Origin: CAYXVF01 sp964468125
GTDB lineage: Bacteria; Myxococcota; XYA12-FULL-58-9; CAYXVF01
Direction: 5' to 3'
DNA: 19,821 nucleotides
Assembly: GCA_964468125.1 (NCBI GenBank)
Contig: CAYXVF010000109.1
Coordinates: 1-19,821 of the forward strand
Below are positions 14,631 through 19,821 of this stretch, piece after piece. The notes below the pieces were generated by a model. The model worked only from the letters and a program-made list of their open reading frames with translations. It was not told the DNA's origin and did not search any database. The first letter of the stretch is position 1; every line of letters starts with the position of its first letter. A program made the position numbers and the translations under genes.

Positions 14631-14659
14631 TTGATGCACATGCAGCGCTTGTGCAACAA
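14631..14659. promoter_or_regulatory. 29-base dyad upstream of the hydrolase-GTPase operon
   Basis: TTGATGCACA (14631-14640) and TGTGCAACAA (14650-14659) form an imperfect inverted repeat with 11 of 14 pairs matched. A possible promoter overlaps it: TTGTGC (14649-14654), 17 bases, then TATCTC (14672-14677). The hydrolase ATG lies about 107 bases downstream. The rest of the 307-base intergenic region 14459-14765 shows no gene I can support, although a frame stays open from 14556 in phase with the hydrolase. Confidence 0.4.
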
Positions 14660-14765
14660 CGTTTGTCTCAATATCTCCCGGGCGTCCGGCTCGCATCCAT
14701 CCGCAAAGGGTCGGGTCGGGCGCCCAACTTCGATGAACGAGGGAGAACGTCGTCGAGACGATGAC

Positions 14766-15722
14766 ATGACATCGTTGTTGCTCATCGCCGTTTTGGGCGC
14801 CTCCGATGGCGCCTTGCCCGAACGCGAGCGGTACGCCTTTCCCTTCGATTCGTATCCGTCGTGGGCCGAGTTAATGGAGAAGTCGCCGGACGCGGCGCAG
14901 CGGCCGAGCGCTCTCCAACACTATCTGAGCGAGAAGGAGTTTGGGTCCTGCGTCGCAGGAGAGCAGGTCTCCCTCGAGCGTCTGCACTACGCGAGCGATG
15001 GCCTGCGCGTTCGAGCGATCCTGGCGAAGCCGAAGAAGCCGATAACCCGCAGCTCCGCGCGGCTGGTTGTGTTCCCGCAGGGAGACGCGGCACGTTGGGG
15101 CAAAATCACGACCCTGGACGTGTTCGAGTTTTGCCATCTCGCCGAGCAGGGCTTCGCCGTTGTCGCACCGACGTTTCGAGGCGAGGGCTCGCCGACTCTC
15201 GGCACCGGTGAGCGTGTCGATGTCTCTAATCTTCTGAAGGCCATCGCGAAGATTCCTGGTCTCGATCATTCGCGACTTGCGCTCTGGGGCTTCTCGAGTG
15301 GCCGTGGCACCGGCTACCGCGTTCTTGCTCACGATGACCGTTTTCAGGTCGCCATTCTTCAGGCGGCCGCGGCCGACTTCGTCGGCGATCCCCGGCGCGC
15401 GGAATTCCACGAGCACGTCTACCCCGGCGTCGTCGAGGGCTACGAATCGGACCCGGACCGAGCGCTCGCGCGCCTTTCCGCCGTTCAGTGGCCGGAGAAG
15501 ATCAGCAAGAAGACCCGAATCGTATTGGTCCGTGGAACGAACGACACGCGGGTGCCCTACGAATCGAGCGTTCGCATGGAGAAGCTCCTCAGAGAAACCG
15601 GTCACGAGGTCGAGCTCATCAGCCTCGCCGGCGGCCACTCCCAGCGCGAGCATTGGCTCGAGGGCCGAAAACACATGTCGCGCACATTCGCGCCGCTCAT
15701 ACTCCGAACGAAACGACAGTGA
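14766..15722 (+). CDS. Alpha/beta-hydrolase (prolyl-oligopeptidase / dienelactone-hydrolase type)
   Basis: This 318-residue alpha/beta hydrolase has a short hydrophobic N-terminus (MTSLLLIAVLGASDGA) that could be a weak signal peptide. The nucleophile elbow is WGFSSG with Ser177; Asp260 in RGTNDTRVP and His291 in GGHSQRE complete a plausible catalytic triad. The strand VVFPQGDAARWGK and AVVAPTFRGEGSP match the oxyanion-hole side of peptidase S9-like esterases. ATG 14766 is chosen for the signal-like start; ATG 14733 and 14556 in the same frame are alternatives. It lies 22 bases before a ZagA-type GTPase and is likely cotranscribed. It may cleave a peptide or ester such as a metal-chelating compound, which is speculation from context. 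Confidence 0.75.
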   Translation: MTSLLLIAVLGASDGALPERERYAFPFDSYPSWAELMEKSPDAAQRPSALQHYLSEKEFGSCVAGEQVSLERLHYASDGLRVRAILAKPKKPITRSSARLVVFPQGDAARWGKITTLDVFEFCHLAEQGFAVVAPTFRGEGSPTLGTGERVDVSNLLKAIAKIPGLDHSRLALWGFSSGRGTGYRVLAHDDRFQVAILQAAAADFVGDPRRAEFHEHVYPGVVEGYESDPDRALARLSAVQWPEKISKKTRIVLVRGTNDTRVPYESSVRMEKLLRETGHEVELISLAGGHSQREHWLEGRKHMSRTFAPLILRTKRQ

Positions 15723-15744
15723 GCTCCACCAGCGAGGAACAGCA

Positions 15745-16938
15745 GTGAAACAGCTTCCCACAACTGTACTCTCGGGTTTTCTCGGTGCGGGAAAAACCAC
15801 GCTTCTCAACCACGTACTCAACAACCGGGAGGGCATGCGGGTCGCGGTCATCGTGAACGACATGAGCGAGGTGAACATCGACGCCTCGTTGGTTGAGCGC
15901 GGCGGAGCCGAGCTCTCACGCTCTGAAGAGCGCTTGGTCGAAATGTCGAACGGCTGCATTTGCTGCACCCTACGAGAGGACCTACTCGCGGAGGTGGCGC
16001 GGCTCGCCCGCGAAGGGCGTTTTGATTACCTGCTGATCGAGTCGACGGGGATCTCCGAGCCCATTCCGGTTGCCCAGACCTTCACCTTCGCGGACGAAAC
16101 GGGCGCAAGCCTGGGCGATCTCGCTCGCCTCGATACGATGGTGACAGTGGTCGACGTCTCTTCTTTTCTCGACGAGTATCAAAAGGCCGAATCGCTACAG
16201 CGACGAGGCCAGTCGCTCGGCGAAGACGATCACCGAACGGTCACCGACCTTCTCACCGATCAAGTCGAATTCGCCGACGTGATCCTTCTCAACAAGATCG
16301 ATCGGGTCGACGAGGCGACACTCGAACACGTTGAGGGCACCATTCGTACCCTGAATCCGGGCGCCCAGCTCGTTCGGAGCGAATACGCCCGCGTCCCCCT
16401 CGAGCAGGTCCTCAATACCGGTCGCTTCGACTACGAGAGCGCGGCGGGCTCCGCGGCGTGGATCCGGGAGCTCACCAACGAGCACAAGCCGGAGACCGAG
16501 GAGTATGGTTTCACGAGTTTCGTCTATCGGGCCCATGAACCATTCGACGCAGAGAAGCTGTGGGCCTTCTTGCACGAGAGGAATGCACTTCAGGGGGTGA
16601 TTCGATCGAAGGGTTTCTTCTGGGTCGCGCCCGATCATCGGGTCGCTTACGAGTGGTCCCAGGCGGGAGGCCAACGCACGATTCAACCGGCCGGCATGTG
16701 GTGGGCGGCGATTCCGCGCGAGCGTTGGGCTTTTCCGGCTGGCGAGCGACCGGACCAAAAGCCGACATGGAGCGAACGCTTCGGCGACCGCTGCCAACAG
16801 CTCGTTTTCATCGGACACGAGATGGATGAAGCAGCGCTGCGAGCGCGTCTCGACGCGTGTCTGCTCGACGAAGAGCTCTTGAAGCGCGAAAGCGCGGAGT
16901 GGATTGAGCTCCCCAACCCGTTTCCGCCACTGCAGTGA
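15745..16938 (+). CDS. COG0523 metallochaperone GTPase 2, YciC/ZagA-like
   Basis: This 397-residue protein has Walker A GFLGAGKTT (11-19), the CICC metal motif (Cys71, Cys73, Cys74), ESTGISEP, and LNKIDRVDE for guanine specificity. The CobW C-terminal domain includes IRSKGFFWVAPDH, then MWWAAIPRERW, a CQQLVFIGHEMDE motif and the terminal LPNPFPP. The Trp-rich segment and this ending are typical of the YciC/ZagA branch, which is Zur-controlled in Bacillus subtilis and acts in zinc limitation; its length is the same as I recall for YciC. GTG 15745 has GAGGAA ahead of it. The frame is open back to 15277, but that part is antisense-like noise over the hydrolase. The stop overlaps the oxidoreductase start (GTGA). 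Confidence 0.9.
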   Translation: MKQLPTTVLSGFLGAGKTTLLNHVLNNREGMRVAVIVNDMSEVNIDASLVERGGAELSRSEERLVEMSNGCICCTLREDLLAEVARLAREGRFDYLLIESTGISEPIPVAQTFTFADETGASLGDLARLDTMVTVVDVSSFLDEYQKAESLQRRGQSLGEDDHRTVTDLLTDQVEFADVILLNKIDRVDEATLEHVEGTIRTLNPGAQLVRSEYARVPLEQVLNTGRFDYESAAGSAAWIRELTNEHKPETEEYGFTSFVYRAHEPFDAEKLWAFLHERNALQGVIRSKGFFWVAPDHRVAYEWSQAGGQRTIQPAGMWWAAIPRERWAFPAGERPDQKPTWSERFGDRCQQLVFIGHEMDEAALRARLDACLLDEELLKRESAEWIELPNPFPPLQ

Positions 16939-18143
16939 CGAGCGCAGACGCTGAATGGCTCATTATCGGAGCCGGTCTACACGGAGCCCATCTCGCAGCA
17001 CAGCTGCGGGAGCGCGGCGTGGCTGCGAGTGACATCACGCTCGTCGATCCCCAGCCCCTGTTTCAGCAATGGCGAACACGCACGCGGCGGCTCCAGATGA
17101 GCCACTTGCGGTCCCCCTCCGTTCATCACATCGGGCCGAGCGCAATGGACCTCGAAAGCTACGCTGGCGCGCGGAAACACCGACACCGAAGCTTTCGGGG
17201 GATCTATGCCCGGCCTCGCCTCTCGGTTTTTGACTCCCATTGCGACGCTGTCGCTAAAACTCATGGCTTGGCAGAGGGCCTGCATAGACGGCGTGCGCTC
17301 CGGATCGAACCCGGTGCGGACCATGTGACGGTGCACTGCGACTCGGGGACGCCCTTGATCGCAAGGCAGGTCGTGCTCGCCTTGGGGGTGACGGAAACGG
17401 CTCGTCCGAGCGAGAGCCTCGGCAGGGAGGTACGACACGTCTTCGACCCGCGCGGTTTCGAGTTGCCCCACCATACATCAGAGCCGGTGGTCGTCATTGG
17501 CGCGGGGGTGACGGGCGCGCAACTCGCGCTCGCGCTCGTCGCACAGGGCAACCGGGTGGAGCTCGTGAGTCGACATCCGCTGCGCACGGCGCCCTTCGAT
17601 AGTGACCCCTGCTGGATCGGTCCCGCGTGCATGGAGCGATTCGAGCGTCAATCATGCTTCGTCCGGCGCCGCACCCTCATCAATACCGCCAGAAACCGGG
17701 GCACGATGCCCGCGGAGATCAAACGCGCCCTCGTGCGGGCTCGAAACGATGGAGTGCTGGACCTCGTCGTGCAGGGCGAAATCGATTGGGGGGCGTGGAG
17801 CACGCGGCGCCATGTCTTTCTTGCTACCGGATTCACGTCGAAGCGACCGGGCGGAGTGCTCGTCGATCGTCTCGTCACGCACGAGAAGCTCCCCGTCGCG
17901 CCCTGCGGCTACCCGCGGTTGGATTCGACGCTGCGCTGGCACCCGCGGGTTTTCGTCATGGGGGCCCTCGCCGAGCTCGAGCTCGGCCCGACGGCGAGGA
18001 ATATTGTCGGGGCGCGCCGCGCCGCCGCGCGGATCATGATGGCCGCCTCACCGCGCGAGACGCATCGGCCCGCTCACGAACCACGCGTTTCCCTTCGATG
18101 CGCCGACCTCGCGGGGCTCACGTTGTTGCCCGCGCAGTGTTGA
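16935..18143 (+). CDS. FAD/NAD(P)-binding oxidoreductase (monooxygenase-like)
   Basis: This 402-residue flavoprotein starts at a GTG in the GTGA overlap with the GTPase. It has an N-terminal dinucleotide fold WLIIGAGLHGAHLA (Gly12, Gly14, Gly17) and a second Rossmann motif VVVIGAGVTGAQLALAL (Gly189, Gly191, Gly194), then VFLATGF near the end. The segment LQMSHLRSPSVHHIGP follows the first fold as in flavin monooxygenases and N-hydroxylases. The substrate is unknown. Cotranscription with a ZagA-like GTPase points to metal homeostasis. The last 25 or so residues (RPAHEPRVSLRC...) overlap the convergent AbiEii gene by 96 bases and look non-native, so the original C-terminus may have been altered at an insertion junction. 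Confidence 0.77.
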   Translation: MTSADAEWLIIGAGLHGAHLAAQLRERGVAASDITLVDPQPLFQQWRTRTRRLQMSHLRSPSVHHIGPSAMDLESYAGARKHRHRSFRGIYARPRLSVFDSHCDAVAKTHGLAEGLHRRRALRIEPGADHVTVHCDSGTPLIARQVVLALGVTETARPSESLGREVRHVFDPRGFELPHHTSEPVVVIGAGVTGAQLALALVAQGNRVELVSRHPLRTAPFDSDPCWIGPACMERFERQSCFVRRRTLINTARNRGTMPAEIKRALVRARNDGVLDLVVQGEIDWGAWSTRRHVFLATGFTSKRPGGVLVDRLVTHEKLPVAPCGYPRLDSTLRWHPRVFVMGALAELELGPTARNIVGARRAAARIMMAASPRETHRPAHEPRVSLRCADLAGLTLLPAQC

Positions 18144-18971
18144 CCGTTCTATCGTCGTGAAGACTTCGGCCAGGGTTGGCCACGGCAGTTGGTCACGTTG
18201 CGCCATCGCGGCGTAGTGCTGCTCCCAGCTCGCTGCCGGTGATGGCAGTGTCTCGGGGAGCGTGTGAGTGGCGCGCTTCTCGAAGGTCTGTTTCAGGGCT
18301 TCGCGAAGGGCATCGGGATCGATGGTTCCGGCCGTGGCGAGAAGCGCGATGTCCGGGAGATCCTTTACCCGCGAGTTGGGCCGTTCACGCGGCATCGTGT
18401 AGGCGTGCAGCTTCTCGGCGATGTGCGAGACCAGCGGGTAGAGCCTGAGCGTTGGCGGTTTTATTCCGGCGAAGGCGAGCTTGTCCTCGGCCTCGATGAT
18501 CCCAGGCTCGCCCACCAACGGATCACCGAAGGCGACATCAACCCCGAAGGCCTGGCCGTAGACTTTGCCCGCGAGCCGACACTCAGCCTTGAACCGATAG
18601 CCTTCGTAGATGATCCCATCGCCGGTGAGCTCTGGAAGGTTCGTATCGGGTTGCACGAGGAAGGTCATGTAGTCGGCCAACTCTAGTTGGCCTGCTTGCT
18701 GTAGGCCCTCCAGGATGTCATCGGATGAGCCGCTCATCCGCAGGTCGATGTCCTTGGTGGTCCGGGCCCGGTGGAGGCGGAGTTCGAGAACCAACCCTCC
18801 CTTCAGAATCACCGCGTCACCCATGGCCTGGCTGACGCGAGCGAGGAAGCGGTCGAAGACGAGAAGCTGGCGGCGACGGTTGAGGTCCGCGCCGCCGTCG
18901 GATGTCTGCCTGAGGCGCTGTTCGAGCGCGGTCTTGAACGCAGCCGGAGTTGTGTAGGTTCGCACGGTCAT
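18048..18971 (-). CDS. abiEii: AbiEii/AbiGii-family nucleotidyltransferase toxin
   Basis: This 307-residue toxin of the type IV AbiE system has the DUF1814 nucleotidyltransferase core: ILKGGLVLELRLHRARTTKDIDLR with Lys57-Gly-Gly and metal-binding Asp74/Asp76. A further Asp145 (GVDVAFGD), EKLHAY (186-191) and RVKDLPDIALL follow. Known AbiEii proteins act as NTP-dependent nucleotidyltransferases that stop growth during phage infection. The ATG at 18971 overlaps the antitoxin stop (ATGA), the usual antitoxin-first order. The C-terminal tail after about residue 285 (QREPREVGASKGN...) is poorly family-like and overlaps the convergent oxidoreductase gene, consistent with a run-on at an island boundary. 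Confidence 0.88.
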   Translation of the reverse strand: MTVRTYTTPAAFKTALEQRLRQTSDGGADLNRRRQLLVFDRFLARVSQAMGDAVILKGGLVLELRLHRARTTKDIDLRMSGSSDDILEGLQQAGQLELADYMTFLVQPDTNLPELTGDGIIYEGYRFKAECRLAGKVYGQAFGVDVAFGDPLVGEPGIIEAEDKLAFAGIKPPTLRLYPLVSHIAEKLHAYTMPRERPNSRVKDLPDIALLATAGTIDPDALREALKQTFEKRATHTLPETLPSPAASWEQHYAAMAQRDQLPWPTLAEVFTTIERSTLRGQQREPREVGASKGNAWFVSGPMRLAR

Positions 18972-19546
18972 CCCTTGGCACCGAGCTTCCTCGAGAGCTT
19001 GGCGGCCACCGCCTTGCTAATGAGTCCGCGATCTTGGGCCTGAGCGATGGCTTGCTCGATGAGATCGGGCTGAACGTGCATGTTGATGCAGTCTTCGATG
19101 GTCCGTTGGGGCTTGGTGACTGGGACCGCTCCCACCCAAGTTCGCTGAATGTCTGGAAGGTCGTCGAAGTACAGGACGATCCCCTTGGGAACCCGGAGTC
19201 GGCGTGAGCCCCATGCCTCGGGCAGTGTTAGGTGCAGTTGAGCCGGGAGCGCATCGGACAGCTCGTGCAGGTTGAGTGCGGTCTCCCCAGAATAGACGCC
19301 CTGCTGCTCGGACCAGAGCCAGTAGACCACCAACTCCTCGTGCTCCCCGGGCGGGAAGTGCGTGAGGCGATAGATCCCCCGGCGCACTCGGTCTATCCGT
19401 TTGGAGAGCAGATACTTGCGCAAGCGCTGCGGGTAGAAGCCGATCTCGGCGGCCTGCTGAGCGCTAAAGTGTCCGGATTGCGCCTCTGCGAGGCCATATA
19501 GGTCATCCCAGCCGGTTTCCCGGGCCGATTTCGGGCTCGCCGACAT
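18968..19546 (-). CDS. abiEi: AbiEi-family antitoxin (type IV)
   Basis: This 192-residue antitoxin has an N-terminal winged-helix part: LYGLAEAQSGHFSAQQAAEIGFYPQRLRKYLLSKRIDRVRRGIYRLTHFP, a strong AbiEi signature. The rest (EELVVYWLWSEQQGVYSGETALNLHELSDALP... TKPQRTIEDCI) is the typical C-terminal domain. AbiEi represses its own operon and neutralises AbiEii without binding it. The frame is open to 19717, but ATG 19546 is chosen because homology begins there and a full promoter-palindrome lies immediately upstream. With only one base between the palindrome and the ATG there is no Shine-Dalgarno site, so the transcript may be leaderless. Confidence 0.88.
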   Translation of the reverse strand: MSASPKSARETGWDDLYGLAEAQSGHFSAQQAAEIGFYPQRLRKYLLSKRIDRVRRGIYRLTHFPPGEHEELVVYWLWSEQQGVYSGETALNLHELSDALPAQLHLTLPEAWGSRRLRVPKGIVLYFDDLPDIQRTWVGAVPVTKPQRTIEDCINMHVQPDLIEQAIAQAQDRGLISKAVAAKLSRKLGAKG

Positions 19547-19547
19547 C

Positions 19548-19582
19548 TGCACAAATATAAACCATTGGTTTATGTTTGTGCA
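19548..19582 (-). promoter_or_regulatory. 35-base palindromic operator and promoter of the abiE operon
   Basis: Two 17-base arms around one central base pair at 16 of 17 positions (arms 19548-19564 and 19566-19582, outer ends TGCACAAA and TTTGTGCA). On the minus strand a -35 TTGCAC, a 17-base spacer and TTATAT (or TATATT after 18 bases) lie inside the palindrome, with the ATG one base beyond it. AbiEi proteins are known to bind inverted repeats at their own promoter, so this is the expected autoregulatory operator. It is an AT-rich island in GC-rich DNA. Confidence 0.75.
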
Positions 19583-19683
19583 ACGTATCCCTGCTGCTCT
19601 TTCGCGACGCCAAGCTCGCTGCGCCTGGCGCATCCGAACCACCGCCAGCGCTGCCGCGCTAGCTTCCCGAGGGCGGGACGTTC

Positions 19684-19767
19684 TTGGTACCGAGGGCGGG
19701 ACTCGAAAGTCCGGCATCGCGTTGCCGGACGAGGGAATACGTAAGTCCCTTGTCAGATCTTGCGTTT
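19684..19767 (-). repeat. Degenerate tRNA-Leu-like copy / att-type direct repeat
   Basis: TTGGTACCGAGGGCGGGACT and the next four bases (19684-19707) repeat the 3' end of the adjacent tRNA (19767-19790) with one difference in 24. A third short copy, CCGAGGGCGGGAC, is at 19667-19679. Read on the minus strand, the DNA between copies resembles a decayed tRNA-Leu: an AAGGGA...TCCCT anticodon-arm echo, a strong 8-base-pair variable-arm-like hairpin (GTCCGGCA...TGCCGGAC, 19709-19730), then TTCGAGTCCCGC and CCA. The T-stem no longer pairs and the 5' half is unrecognisable. The copies fit successive integration at a tRNA 3' end, or a tRNA pseudogene. Confidence 0.5.
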
Positions 19768-19821
19768 TGGTGCCGAGGGCGGGACTCGAACCCGCACGCT
19801 GTTGCCAGCAAGGGATTTTAA
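19768..19821 (-). tRNA. tRNA-Leu(UAA), 3' part (runs off the window)
   Basis: On the minus strand the window enters at the anticodon loop: TTAAAA then TCCCT gives anticodon TAA. A variable arm (TGCTGGCAACAGCG region), a T-arm GCGGG-TTCGAGT-CCCGC with perfect pairing, the acceptor strand CCTCGGC, discriminator A and an encoded CCA follow. The layout matches bacterial tRNA-Leu(UAA). The 5' half, including the D-arm, lies outside the window. Confidence 0.88.

Noticed and set aside
15277..15744. Upstream extension of the second GTPase frame
   Set aside because: It overlaps the hydrolase and lacks homology; Walker A is expected about ten residues from the start at 15745.
19684..19767. Second functional tRNA gene
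   Set aside because: The T-stem does not pair and the 5' half and D-arm are unrecognisable, so only a remnant or att copy is supported.

Overview
The window is GC-rich, densely packed with four-base ATGA/GTGA/TTGA gene overlaps, and reads like a free-living Gram-negative bacterium. The MbnP/MbnH (metallo-mystery) pair, the RegB/RegA pair and the overall style suggest a myxobacterium-like or other deltaproteobacterial lineage, but taxonomy is inference. A 100-base N run (10608-10707) shows this is a draft scaffold.

Layout. (1) 152-4824, plus strand: one tightly overlapping operon of a lipoprotein MbnP-type copper protein, its di-heme partner MbnH, a probable outer-membrane beta-barrel, and a RegB/PrrB-type quinone-sensing histidine kinase with its RegA-type regulator. 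(2) 4883-9962, minus strand: a transition-metal uptake and delivery operon. Its genes, in transcription order, are a DUF1636-type Cys-rich protein, a CbiM-CbiN fusion, an EcfT-EcfA fusion (together a whole ECF metal importer in two genes), a COG0523 metallochaperone GTPase and a WD40 protein. (3) 10182-10475, divergent from that operon: a FmdB-like zinc-ribbon protein with every zinc-binding cysteine replaced. (4) 10403-14458, minus strand: an ABC-2 exporter (ATPase plus two DUF3526-like permeases) coupled to a methyltransferase remnant that holds the assembly gap. (5) 14766-18143, plus strand, divergent from the exporter: a serine hydrolase, a second COG0523 GTPase of YciC/ZagA type, and an FAD/NAD(P)-binding oxidoreductase. 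(6) 18048-19821: an AbiE-type toxin-antitoxin pair with a 35-base palindromic operator, then tRNA-derived repeats and the 3' half of a tRNA-Leu(UAA), which looks like the edge of an integrated element.

Working together. Regions 2-5 look like a metal-limitation locus, most likely zinc and possibly cobalt or nickel: ECF uptake, two GTPase metal inserters, a metal-free paralogue of a zinc protein, and a divergent exporter/hydrolase/oxidoreductase set that could handle a small metal-binding molecule. Both divergent promoter regions carry GCAAT/ATTGC half-sites in dyads, so one metal-responsive repressor could control them. Region 1 is a separate copper/redox module in which the respiratory-redox sensor is built into the MbnPH operon.
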